A stretch of 8,509 bases of DNA from DAOUGC01 sp034429695 (GCA_034429695.1 DAOUGC010000054.1:1-8509), one strand, 5' to 3'. Shown: positions 1-5,942, counted from the stretch's first letter. Numbers and translations are program-made. Notes: generated by a model not told the origin, from the sequence alone.

Positions 1-107
1 TCGCGGCGGGGCAGTTGCGCCTCTGCCTGGCGCTGCTGCATGCCGTCCAGCAGGTCGGCCACGGCAGGGTCCAGCACATTACGGCGTTGATATTTCTGAT
101 CGGGCAT
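1..107 (-). CDS. Unidentified protein, N-terminal 35 residues (runs off the window)
   Basis: This is the beginning of a minus-strand gene whose 3' part lies outside the window. The ATG at 107-105 is preceded by AGGAGA in a good Shine-Dalgarno position, and the frame stays open to base 1. The visible protein begins MPDQKYQRRNVLDPAVADLL and continues with a Gln/Arg-rich helix-prone segment (GMQQRQAEAQ). I do not recognise a family from this short piece. It starts 38 bases after the stop codon of the solitary parA gene, with no terminator between, so the two are probably co-transcribed. A gene in this position downstream of a parA is often a small DNA-binding or cargo-adaptor partner of the ATPase, but nothing visible here proves that. 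Confidence 0.6.
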   Translation of the reverse strand, partial: MPDQKYQRRNVLDPAVADLLDGMQQRQAEAQLPRR

Positions 108-145
108 GAAACAATCTCCTGTAAAGGTCAATAACAACCACCGGG

Positions 146-940
146 CTATTCGTCCAGCACGGCGATCAGATGGTCAATGGCCTGGCGGTAGCCGCCGCTG
201 CGTTTGCGCCCATCACGGTAACCGGTCATGGCTTTTGCCGAAGGGCGGTATTCAAACAGGGTGCGGCCATACGCCGCAGCTTCCCGCAGGGCGGTATCCT
301 GTGGGATGGGCGGCCACACCCGCTCGCCAAAGGCGTTGACCATTTCCTGCAACTGGGTCAGCGTCTCGCGGGTGGTGCGGTCGAAGAAGGTCGGCAACAC
401 GGCATACCCCTCAAACTTGTGCCGCTTTTTCCGCGTTCCGCCGGTGGGTTCCTGCGCCACCTCAGCCATGGTGAGCAGCACCTCGCGCACACCATCCATG
501 GCAAGCGCGTCGGGGCGGGTGGGGATCAGCACCCAGTCGGAGGCGACCAGTCCGTTGATGTGCAGCACATCCAGCGAGGGCGCCATGTCGATCATGACCA
601 CATCATACGGGGTGGCTTTGAGCAGGTCGCGCAAAATGGTCTGCGGCAGGTGGCTGGCGGCGATCATGCGTTTGACCTGCTCGGTGCGCTTGTCGCCCGG
701 CAGGATGTCCAGCCCGGGGCGGGCGGTCTGGATCACTTCTGACAGGGCGTGGTTCTCACAGATCAGGTTGAACAAACCGGGGGCTTTGTCCTGCCCAAGC
801 GAGACAGCGACATGACCCTGCGGATCGAGATCAACCAGCAGCACGCGTCGTCCGGTGAGCGCCAGCCCGTGGGCAAGATGCACCGCGGTGGTGGTCTTAC
901 CCACCCCGCCTTTTTGATTGGCAAAAGCAACGATTTTCAT
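146..940 (-). CDS. ParA/MinD-family partition ATPase (second, solitary ParA)
   Basis: The product (264 aa) is a small ParA-type P-loop ATPase, a family that binds ATP, dimerises and uses the nucleoid as a scaffold to segregate plasmids, chromosomes or large complexes. The deviant Walker A (QKGGVGKTT, residues 9-17, with signature Lys10 and catalytic Lys15), the A' motif VDLDPQGH (37-43) and Walker B VVMIDMAPSLD (114-124) are all intact. VLPTFFDRTTRETL (181-194) is the usual switch region. Basic patches at 169-175 (TRKKRHK) and 243-247 could contact DNA. The open frame continues upstream to 1084, but the true start is the ATG at 940: the family sequence begins exactly there, an AGGGA lies just upstream, and the predicted transcription start (about 1028) would exclude the longer form. 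There is no N-terminal helix-turn-helix domain. No parB follows directly; the next gene is an unknown one 38 bases downstream. It differs clearly from the other ParA in this window (for example KGGVGKTT against KGGCGKTT), so it is not a recent duplicate. Confidence 0.93.
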   Translation of the reverse strand: MKIVAFANQKGGVGKTTTAVHLAHGLALTGRRVLLVDLDPQGHVAVSLGQDKAPGLFNLICENHALSEVIQTARPGLDILPGDKRTEQVKRMIAASHLPQTILRDLLKATPYDVVMIDMAPSLDVLHINGLVASDWVLIPTRPDALAMDGVREVLLTMAEVAQEPTGGTRKKRHKFEGYAVLPTFFDRTTRETLTQLQEMVNAFGERVWPPIPQDTALREAAAYGRTLFEYRPSAKAMTGYRDGRKRSGGYRQAIDHLIAVLDE

Positions 941-1016
941 ATGTGATTTTCCCTGCCGCAAGACGCTGAAAGCGGGCAAATGGGGGCGAAGAAAAATGCG
1001 GGAAATTCCTGGCCCA

Positions 1017-1117
1017 AGGGTCGCCCCTGGAATTATTATCGCAAATGAGGGGAAAAAGTCAAGGGCGACCCTGCGGAATATCAAGGGTCGCCCCTGGGGT
1101 AATCACAGGGTCGCCCC
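1017..1117. repeat. Four operator-like boxes (GGGTCGCCC), phased around the parA promoter
   Basis: The core GGGTCGCCC occurs at 1018-1026, 1085-1093 and 1108-1116, and inverted (GGGCGACCC) at 1063-1071. Longer identity, AGGGTCGCCCCT plus RG, is shared by the three direct copies. Box centres are at about 1022, 1067, 1089 and 1112, so spacing is 22-23 bp, or roughly two helical turns, with one slot skipped. The skipped slot is the spacer of the promoter at 1035-1062. The arrangement suits cooperative binding by a repressor, possibly the ParB protein or the unknown product downstream of parA. I saw no further intergenic copies. Confidence 0.65.
1035..1062 (-). promoter_or_regulatory. Probable sigma-70-type promoter of the solitary parA
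   Basis: On the minus strand TTGACT (1062-1057) is followed after 16 bases by GATAAT (1040-1035), each one mismatch from consensus. Transcription would start near 1028 and give an 88-base leader before the ATG at 940. GGGTCGCCC-type boxes lie immediately upstream of the -35 and across the predicted start site, so this promoter is probably regulated. Confidence 0.6.
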
Positions 1118-1193
1118 TAGAATCAACAGGAGGGGCGTGGTTGAGCCGGAAAGGTGGGGAAGGGGTAAAGGGATGAAGATATGGAAAGTAGAT

Positions 1194-1235
1194 GGTAGGT
1201 AGTAGGAAGTAGGAAGTAGGAAGTAAGTAGTAGGT
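1194..1235. repeat. Purine-rich heptamer repeat tract (AGTAGGA)n
   Basis: Three perfect tandem heptamers AGTAGGA run from 1201 to 1221, flanked by degenerate copies (GGTAGGT before, AGTAAGTAGTAGGTGG after), inside about 100 bases that are nearly all purine on the plus strand. Bases 1193-1210 are an 18-bp perfect inverted match to 1348-1365. The tract lies between the solitary parA promoter and the palindrome. It looks like a member of a dispersed intergenic repeat family, with no coding role. Confidence 0.7.
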
Positions 1236-1347
1236 GGAAATATTTGTTAATAACCCTTACAGGTATGCTTTACGGGATGGTGCAGAGCCGTCACTACCTG
1301 CTTCCAACTGTCTCCAGGGATCCTTACTCCGCTCCTGACAGCTACTC

Positions 1348-1376
1348 ACTTCCTACTACCTACCACCTACTTCCAG
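1348..1376. repeat. Pyrimidine-rich inverted partner of the heptamer tract
   Basis: The sequence from 1348 to 1365 is the exact reverse complement of 1193-1210, so the two could form a long stem with a loop of about 137 bases. Further TACC/CTACTTCC units continue to 1376. It lies 8 bases from the 16-bp palindrome. Whether the stem matters or simply reflects two opposite copies of a dispersed repeat cannot be decided from one sequence. Confidence 0.6.
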
Positions 1377-1384
1377 CCACCTTC

Positions 1385-1400
1385 TGTCAACGCGTTGACA
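1385..1400. repeat. 16-bp perfect palindrome, copy 1: candidate parS-like centromere site
   Basis: TGTCAACGCGTTGACA is perfectly self-complementary. An identical copy sits at 3681-3696. The two copies lie outside each end of the parB-parA operon, both between genes. Chromosomal parS is also a 16-bp palindrome beginning TGT and ending ACA, so the architecture suggests a ParB-binding site. A LacI-like operator (palindrome with central CG) is an alternative. It lies beyond the parB terminator and next to three tandem iterons. Confidence 0.6.
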
Positions 1401-1409
1401 CTGGCGGAC

Positions 1410-1456
1410 ACATACCGCTTGCGCACAAACCGCCTTACGCACATACCGCCTTGCGC
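1410..1456. repeat. Three tandem 16-bp iterons (ACATACCGCCTTGCGC)
   Basis: Copies run at 1410-1424 (one base shorter), 1425-1440 (two substitutions) and 1441-1456, head to tail with no spacer. They start 9 bases after the 16-bp palindrome and end just before the parB terminator hairpin. Tandem iterons of this size are typical of plasmid replication origins and partition centromeres, where initiator or ParB-like proteins bind in an array. Which protein binds here cannot be told from the sequence. Confidence 0.65.
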
Positions 1457-1460
1457 AAAA

Positions 1461-1490
1461 TAAAAAGGGCGTGCTGTGCGCACGCCTTTT
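1461..1490 (-). terminator. Intrinsic terminator of the parA-parB operon
   Basis: On the minus strand the stem GGCGTGC / GCACGCC with loop GCACA is followed by CTTTTTATTT, and the A-run before the stem extends the pairing. It begins 26 bases after the parB stop codon. It separates parB transcription from the solitary parA, which must therefore use its own promoter. A weaker T4 run makes some termination in the plus direction possible. Confidence 0.8.
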
Positions 1491-1531
1491 CCACCTTCTG
1501 CCTACCACCTACCGCCTACTTCCTACTACTA
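1491..1531. repeat. Third block of the TAGTAGG/TAGGTGG repeat family, entering the end of parB
   Basis: The plus-strand run CCTACCACCTACCGCCTAC followed by TTCCTACTACT is the complement of the purine tract at 1194-1235; bases 1515-1529 are an exact 15-bp inverted match to 1199-1213. The parB stop codon (1518-1516) and its last codons (Ser-Ser-Arg-Lys) are written within this repeat, so the repeat appears to have spread into the 3' end of the gene. A looser relative lies at 3616-3640, upstream of the other parA. Confidence 0.6.
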
Positions 1532-2682
1532 TTAACCAGCCCCCGCTTCCACTCGTCCAGAAATTCGATAAAGCGCTGCAGACGAACCGGATCGCTGCCC
1601 AGTTCGATCAGCGTGCTTTCTGCCAGGTGCTGCACGTCAAGCGGTGGGTTGGCGGCGCCGCGTCCAAAAACGGCGGCTTTCACTTTGCGAGCCAGTTTTT
1701 CAGCCGGGTCTGCAGGGTGCTGGCGGGTGGTGATCGGTCCCCTGCCGCCGGGCAACTTTGCGCCCTGCTGCACCGCCTGCATCTGCTCCTCGTCCAGGTT
1801 CTGATCGATCCAATTCACCATGCGCGCTTCCCATTCCTCTTGCGGGGCGGAACGGATATCGATCAACGCGCGCAGCGGCAACTGGTACTGATCCGCCAGA
1901 TCGAGCAGTTCATCGGGGAAATCGAGCAGGCCGAAATAGGTCACCAGCGTGGTGCGCCCCAACCCGATGCGCCCATCCAGTTCCTCCCACACCTTGCCAG
2001 GCACGCGCACATTTTGCACCCCACGGCAATAGCCGTAGGTGGTCTGGCCCGGCAGCGGCTCAACACCCAGCAGCGTCAGCAACGCCTCGGCAAAGGCACA
2101 CGCACGCCCCACGGCGGTGTATTGTGAAGTGCGCAGGTTCTCATTGATTTGCCGGAAGCGATCCACAGCAGGCACCGACTCGGCTTTGATGCGCGGCGCT
2201 TCCTCCCTGCCGCCGTCCATCGCCCAGTTGATCACCAACGCCCAGAAGCGCCGTTCCCCCGACTCCAGCCGGAAGAACGCGCCGCCATCATCATTTGCAA
2301 CCTCCCACACGCCCTTGACGCTGTTGATCTGCCCATCAGCGCGGATCGAGTTCGCCAGTGGCAGCAGTTCATTCAGGCGCATGCGCGCGCCCATGTCGCT
2401 GTTTGCCAGATCCAGCCATTCCTGTGCGGCCTGCAGGCAGTCCATCTGCCCGGCGAAAAAGCGGTCAGCGATGGGGGTGGGGATCACGCGGCGCGCCTGG
2501 AAGGGGTCCGGCAGGACGCGTGTGACCGGGATGCGTTCCGACATCTGCCCGTGCTCAGCCGGACGGGCAGCCAGGCGCGGGTTGTTCTCGCGCTCCTGCA
2601 GGATGGCTGCCTGGGTATCCACCTCGTCAGCGTCGGGTACAGAGCGCGGACGGGAAAAATTGACCCTTGCCTTGGGACTCAT
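1516..2682 (-). CDS. ParB-family partition protein (centromere-binding CTPase-like)
   Basis: The product (388 aa) has the ParB N-terminal fold: IPVTRVLPDPFQARR (51-65) is the first ParB motif, LANSIRADGQI (109-119) the second, SGERRFWAL (141-149) the GERR nucleotide-binding motif and NENLRTSQYTAVGRA (180-194) the ENLxR motif. Together these match the CTP-binding pocket of ParB DNA clamps. A helix-turn-helix-like segment follows (GLGRTTLVTYFGLLDFPDELL, 240-260), which would read the centromere. The C-terminal helix (residues 365-381) could be the dimerisation element. An insert of about 40 residues (70-108) between motifs one and two is longer than in typical chromosomal ParB. The start ATG (2682-2680) overlaps the parA stop as ATGA and has GGAGG 7 bases upstream within parA, so the pair is translationally coupled. 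It would load on a centromere, for which the 16-bp palindromes on each side of the operon are the best candidates, and stimulate the neighbouring ParA. The last residues before the stop are encoded by an intergenic repeat. Confidence 0.9.
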   Translation of the reverse strand: MSPKARVNFSRPRSVPDADEVDTQAAILQERENNPRLAARPAEHGQMSERIPVTRVLPDPFQARRVIPTPIADRFFAGQMDCLQAAQEWLDLANSDMGARMRLNELLPLANSIRADGQINSVKGVWEVANDDGGAFFRLESGERRFWALVINWAMDGGREEAPRIKAESVPAVDRFRQINENLRTSQYTAVGRACAFAEALLTLLGVEPLPGQTTYGYCRGVQNVRVPGKVWEELDGRIGLGRTTLVTYFGLLDFPDELLDLADQYQLPLRALIDIRSAPQEEWEARMVNWIDQNLDEEQMQAVQQGAKLPGGRGPITTRQHPADPAEKLARKVKAAVFGRGAANPPLDVQHLAESTLIELGSDPVRLQRFIEFLDEWKRGLVNSSRK

Positions 2683-3575
2683 GCACCACCTCCGCGACCG
2701 CCTGCGCGAGCCTGCTCGTGCGCCTCACAGCGGCGGACAACCTCATTGATAAACTCCACATGCTCCACCACTGCCGGGTTGCTGGACAGTCCCCCGCCGC
2801 GCCCAGGCCGGTAGCTGAATATGTCCAGCCCTTCGGCGGAGGCCACGGAGACATCCGTGCGGAAACGGATCGGCGGCAGCACCACATCGCCATAATCGGC
2901 TGTGATGGTCTCGACGATCTGGGAGGAGAGCGAATTGTTACCCACCAGGGTGGGCAGCACGCCCAGCAACTCAAGATCACGGTTGAGGCGTTTCTTGACC
3001 CGCGCCAGGGTGACCTCGGTCTGGCGCAGACCATCCAGCCCCAGGGCCGATGTCTCGACCGGAATGATCACAAAATCAGCGGCGACCAGGGCATTGGTGA
3101 GCAGCCAGCCCAGACCGGGCGGGGTGTCGATCACGATCCAGCGGAACATGCCGCGCACCTGTTCCAGCGCGTCGCGCAGGCGAAACTCGCGCGCAGCCAG
3201 CGGCGCCAGCAGTTCCTCGGCGGCGGCATTCTTGGCGCGCGTGGTGTGTACGTAAAACAGGTTGGGCTTGGCGTCATCGCGCAATACCGGCACGCGCGCG
3301 CGGCGCACCGCGTCCACCGTGGGCGGCGGGTCGTCCTGGGTGAGCAGGTCGGCGAGTTGCGGCTGACCGTCGTCATCGGCGCTGGGGGCAGAGAAGATCC
3401 CGCCGGAGATGATGTTGGAAGACTGGGCCTGCGGGTCGCCGTCCACCAGCAGCACGCGCGCCGGGTTGTGGGGATTGTAGGTGTACTCCATCAACGCCAG
3501 GCCGGCTGCCAGGTTGACCGACTCGGTGGTCTTTCCGCAACCGCCTTTTTGATTGGACAGGGTGATGATTGGCAT
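2679..3575 (-). CDS. ParA partition ATPase of the parA-parB operon
   Basis: The product (298 aa) is a ParA/Soj-type ATPase that would work with the ParB encoded directly downstream to segregate the replicon. The deviant Walker A QKGGCGKTT (9-17) has both lysines (10 and 15), the A' motif is VLLVDGDPQAQSS (41-53) and Walker B is WIVIDTPPGLG (146-156). ALGLDGLRQT (177-186) and VLPTLVGNN (206-214) are typical late motifs. The protein starts directly at the P-loop domain, without an N-terminal DNA-binding domain, as in small (type Ib-like) and chromosomal ParA proteins. Compared with standard Soj it carries an Asp/Pro/Gly-rich insert around 57-125 and a glycine-rich basic tail (ARAGGRGGGA). The ATG at 3575 has GAGG 7 bases upstream and a good promoter 30 bases further on. 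The stop overlaps the parB start. Confidence 0.94.
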   Translation of the reverse strand: MPIITLSNQKGGCGKTTESVNLAAGLALMEYTYNPHNPARVLLVDGDPQAQSSNIISGGIFSAPSADDDGQPQLADLLTQDDPPPTVDAVRRARVPVLRDDAKPNLFYVHTTRAKNAAAEELLAPLAAREFRLRDALEQVRGMFRWIVIDTPPGLGWLLTNALVAADFVIIPVETSALGLDGLRQTEVTLARVKKRLNRDLELLGVLPTLVGNNSLSSQIVETITADYGDVVLPPIRFRTDVSVASAEGLDIFSYRPGRGGGLSSNPAVVEHVEFINEVVRRCEAHEQARAGGRGGGA

Positions 3576-3605
3576 GCTAACCTCAATTCATGATGTGTAA
3601 ATAAT

Positions 3606-3634
3606 AACATAAGTAAGAGGTGGGTAGTAGGCAA
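3606..3634 (-). promoter_or_regulatory. Probable promoter of the parA-parB operon
   Basis: On the minus strand TTGCCT (3634-3629) and TATGTT (3611-3606) are separated by exactly 17 bases. Transcription would begin near 3599, giving a leader of about 24 bases that contains the GAGG ribosome site. The -35 falls in a GTGGGTAGTAGGCAACAGGTGG-like stretch related to the intergenic repeats. The 16-bp palindrome lies 47 bases further upstream, too far to occlude polymerase directly. Confidence 0.55.
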
Positions 3635-3680
3635 CAGGTGGATGGTTGTTGGTTGACAGTTGGGGTGGACATGGGAAGAA

Positions 3681-3696
3681 TGTCAACGCGTTGACA
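3681..3696. repeat. 16-bp perfect palindrome, copy 2, with a nearby half-site
   Basis: TGTCAACGCGTTGACA is identical to the copy at 1385-1400. A further half-site repeats GTTGACAGTT at 3652-3661, matching 3690-3699 inside and beyond the palindrome, 38 bases away. The palindrome sits upstream of the parA-parB promoter and 65 bases beyond the stop of the putative initiator gene. A partition site adjoining its operon and a repressor operator are both possible; two identical copies framing the operon favour the first. Confidence 0.6.
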
Positions 3697-3760
3697 GTTA
3701 TCGAAACGATGTCTTCGTATAGATTAACGGCAGTCACATCCACCACGTGCACCCTGCTGA

Positions 3761-5785
3761 CTACCGACCTCTGATCACCTGAAATTCCACCCCGGCCAGC
3801 GCTGCCGGGTCGGACTGCAAATGGCGGGTGACAAACTGACGGTACAACCAGGTGAGCCGTTCGGCTTGTTGCGGGCTGGACTGCAACACCACCAGAACAT
3901 CACCTTCAAACCACGCCAGGCAATCCTCCAGACCCTGCATGGCATCCAGCCAGTCGGGTTTGGCTGAGCGGCGCAACCAGCCCAGCAATTCCAGCCAGGC
4001 GGTGTGTGCCGCCGGATCTGCACCCTGAAAGGGCGGTTCTTCGTCAAATCGCTCACCCGCGGTGGGGGCGTCAACCGGCAGGACCTCGTCGGCATTACCG
4101 TCAGAATCATCCAGGTCATCCACCCCGCTGTCCGCCGGATTGCCAACCCCGGCGTCAGCCAGCAGGTCCAGCAGGGGGCCTGGCAGCATCTCCAGCCGTT
4201 CACGGTCGTACTCGCGCAGGATCAAACGCCCGCCCCCGCGCAAATCAGGAGGCAGGGCGTCAGCGCCGGTCAGGAAGATCTCAGCGCGGCGCATCCAAAC
4301 GCACTGCCATGTTTCCAGGGGCAGGCGGCTGAGGGCTGCAAAAGCCGGTGGAGGCTGATCGCGATCCAGCGCACGCCGGATGGCATACGCCAGCGGATTG
4401 GTCAGACCTGCCTGGGAGTGAGCATACAAAACCCAGCCGATCAGGCGTGGCAAACCATGTGGATCGGCAAGCAATTGCCGCCTGGACGGGTTTTGCACCT
4501 GCAAACGATCCAGCCAGTCAGCGAAACTGCCTGAAACAGCAACCGCATCGAGCAGGTCTGGCGCACCGACCGGCGCGCCCGCGGTTGTTGTCTGTTCGGG
4601 GTGTGGGTTAAGGATTAAGTCAGGTGGTGGTGAAGTGTTATCGGGAGTGTATTTAATTAACTCCCCTGCGGCTTCGCCAACCGCTGCCTCGTTATTGCCG
4701 GACATGGCTGCAGATTCGCCAGTGCCGCCCCCATTTTTGCCAGCCGTCCGGTCAGGATTGCCAGTCTGCGCCTCAAGTTTGTCCTGATCCCCCTCAAGAT
4801 TGCCAGTGATGGCGTGATCCTCAACAGCGCCAGTGGAAACCTCAAGATTGTCCATCACCCCCTCAAGATTGCCAATGACAGTGGCGGGATGGACCACCGC
4901 GGCGGGATGGACAGCATCGTCGGGCGCTGCGTCCTTTACTGCCAGCCCTGAGATGCGCCGCCACTCGCGGTGCTCCATTTCTGACTCCCACGGCAGGCGG
5001 CCCAGGTACTCACCCTCCGGTGAGACCTCCATGCCCGCCAGGTGCAGGTTGAAAATGCGCCGTTTGCCGTCACGTGAGCGGTCGGTCCACACCAGCAGGC
5101 CGCGTCCCACCGCGTCATCCAGCGCGCGGTAGGCGCTTTTGAGGTCAAAACCCACCCCGGGGTCGTAGCGCGTGCCGTTGAGGTACTGCCGCCCGGATGC
5201 CACCTCGGATGCTTCCAGCCATGAACCGTCGGGGTTGTGCCAGCCCCAGGCGTGGCGGATGAAATATTCCACGCACAGCAGGGTGGCTGCCGAGCTGATC
5301 TCACAGGTGATGTCAGTCCATTCCTTGGGGATCTTAAAGTAATTCTCAGAGGGTGGCGCAAAACCCAGGAAGGCTCCATCAGGGTCTGTGCGGCGCGCGG
5401 CTGGTTTGGTCTGGGTGGGGCGCAAGCGTGGACGGTAGCCCAGCCGTTCCATCTTCTCGATGTAACCCAGTTTGCATAACTCTTCCAACGCCTTGCGCAC
5501 CGTGTTCTCAGCCAGGCCGGTGCCCATGTCCATGCGCTGCCGCCCGATGCGCCGCCCGAATCGAATATCGCCGATGGACAGCGCGATGGGCTGGTCAAAG
5601 CGCCCGTAGCCCCATGTGTGCTTGAGGATGTATTCGAGCACCTTGAGGGGGGCGATCAGGCGTGTGCCGTACATCTCGCGCAGCGGTTGGATCAGCTCAA
5701 ACCAGTTATTGAGCAGCCGGAAGTAGTTCTCTTCCGGCTCGTGAAAGCCCATGAATGTGAACTGGGCTGTGGGCTGACTGCCCAC
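3761..5785 (-). CDS. Putative replication initiator: duplicated winged-helix-like domain plus DnaA-domain-I-like C-terminus
   Basis: From the GTG at 5785 the product is about 674 aa; I cannot assign a named family. Residues 11-116 and 139-248 are clearly two copies of one domain: FMGFHEPEENYF and FLGFAPPSENYF open them, VLEYILKHTWGYG aligns with CVEYFIRHAWGWH, GRR/GRQ and a TVRKALEEL / AYRALDDAV helix follow. The pattern resembles the N-terminal winged helix of phage and plasmid replication proteins. A low-complexity linker (288-408) built on GNLEGxxDxLE repeats follows, then a helical region (418-513), an acidic stretch, and at 594-672 a segment (TAWLELLGWLR, GDVLVVL, AERLTWLYRQFVTRHL, GVEFQVI) that aligns by eye with DnaA domain I, the helicase- and DiaA-contacting domain. 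The frame is open to an ATG at 5881, but that ATG follows a poly-C run with no ribosome site. The GTG at 5785 has AAGGA 10 bases upstream (the GTG at 5791 only 4 bases), and an ATG at 5752 opens the first domain. A role as transcription factor cannot be excluded. Confidence 0.7.
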   Translation of the reverse strand: MGSQPTAQFTFMGFHEPEENYFRLLNNWFELIQPLREMYGTRLIAPLKVLEYILKHTWGYGRFDQPIALSIGDIRFGRRIGRQRMDMGTGLAENTVRKALEELCKLGYIEKMERLGYRPRLRPTQTKPAARRTDPDGAFLGFAPPSENYFKIPKEWTDITCEISSAATLLCVEYFIRHAWGWHNPDGSWLEASEVASGRQYLNGTRYDPGVGFDLKSAYRALDDAVGRGLLVWTDRSRDGKRRIFNLHLAGMEVSPEGEYLGRLPWESEMEHREWRRISGLAVKDAAPDDAVHPAAVVHPATVIGNLEGVMDNLEVSTGAVEDHAITGNLEGDQDKLEAQTGNPDRTAGKNGGGTGESAAMSGNNEAAVGEAAGELIKYTPDNTSPPPDLILNPHPEQTTTAGAPVGAPDLLDAVAVSGSFADWLDRLQVQNPSRRQLLADPHGLPRLIGWVLYAHSQAGLTNPLAYAIRRALDRDQPPPAFAALSRLPLETWQCVWMRRAEIFLTGADALPPDLRGGGRLILREYDRERLEMLPGPLLDLLADAGVGNPADSGVDDLDDSDGNADEVLPVDAPTAGERFDEEPPFQGADPAAHTAWLELLGWLRRSAKPDWLDAMQGLEDCLAWFEGDVLVVLQSSPQQAERLTWLYRQFVTRHLQSDPAALAGVEFQVIRGR
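4770..4878 (-). repeat. In-frame degenerate repeat encoding the GNLEG/DNLE linker
   Basis: CCTCAAGATTGCCA with flanking bases is repeated at 4789-4809 and 4858-4878 (20 of 21 identical, 69 bases or 23 codons apart), with shorter relatives at about 4770-4789 and 4838-4857. In the protein these give GNLEG, DNLE, GNLEG and DKLE. The 69-base spacing shows a tandem duplication inside the linker of the putative initiator gene, and copy number may vary between strains. Confidence 0.7.
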
Positions 5786-5895
5786 GCTCACGCTGTCCTT
5801 TCTGTGCCCCCGCTGCAGGCACGCAAACTGGCAACACAAAACACGCCCGGATGGATACCCTTTCCGGTTGATCGTCATCATTCAGTTGATGGGGC

Positions 5896-5904
5896 GGGGG
5901 GGGG
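5896..5904. repeat. Homopolymer of nine G (plus strand)
   Basis: A G9 run preceded by GGGGC lies just before the -35 of the plus-strand promoter and, read as C9, about 15 bases ahead of the distal ATG (5881) of the initiator frame. It removes any Shine-Dalgarno sequence for that ATG. Such runs can change length by slippage. Confidence 0.6.
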
Positions 5905-5907
5905 TGC

Positions 5908-5936
5908 TTGCCTGCGGCTCGAAAGCCTGTTATACT
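5908..5936 (+). promoter_or_regulatory. Strong plus-strand promoter for a small antisense RNA
   Basis: TTGCCT (5908-5913), a 17-base spacer and TATACT (5931-5936) with an extended -10 TGT (5928-5930) make this one of the best promoter matches in the window. It points away from the initiator gene, and no plus-strand gene follows. Transcription should start at about 5943. A weaker minus-strand TATAAC (5934-5929) overlaps the same -10. Confidence 0.6.
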
Positions 5937-5942
5937 GCAAGT

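Larger units (their letters stand above)
941..1515. other. 575-base non-coding regulatory and repeat region between parB and the solitary parA
   Basis: I see no credible gene here. Reading from the parB end, it holds pyrimidine-rich repeats, an intrinsic terminator for parB, three tandem 16-bp iterons, a 16-bp perfect palindrome, a second pyrimidine-rich block, a purine-rich heptamer repeat tract, four copies of a GGGTCGCCC box, and the promoter and leader of the solitary parA. Each is listed separately. This density of sites suits a centromere or origin region. Confidence 0.75.

Noticed and set aside
170..815. Long plus-strand open frames opposite the solitary parA
   Set aside because: Shadow frames of a clear ParA gene; no ribosome site, no recognisable protein.
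1410..1456. The tandem iterons as a short CRISPR array
   Set aside because: Units are 15-16 bp with no spacers, and no cas gene is nearby.
2627..3593. Long open frames opposite or out of phase with parA-parB, including one of 308 codons
   Set aside because: GC-rich coding sequence leaves other frames open; the translations are His/Arg/Gln-rich noise and the real genes have full family motifs.
3728..3766. Hairpin CGGCAGTCA / TGACTACCG around the initiator stop codon as a terminator
   Set aside because: The stem has a wobble pair and a 21-base loop, and no T-run follows in the minus direction, so it is not a convincing intrinsic terminator.
4936..5598. A 220-codon minus-strand frame within the initiator gene
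   Set aside because: It is a shifted reading of the same region; the winged-helix-like duplicated motifs are only in the main frame.
5881..5881. ATG at 5881 as the initiator start
   Set aside because: It is preceded by a poly-C stretch with no ribosome site, and the first 32 residues look unlike the rest of the protein. It remains possible, so it is mentioned in the gene entry.
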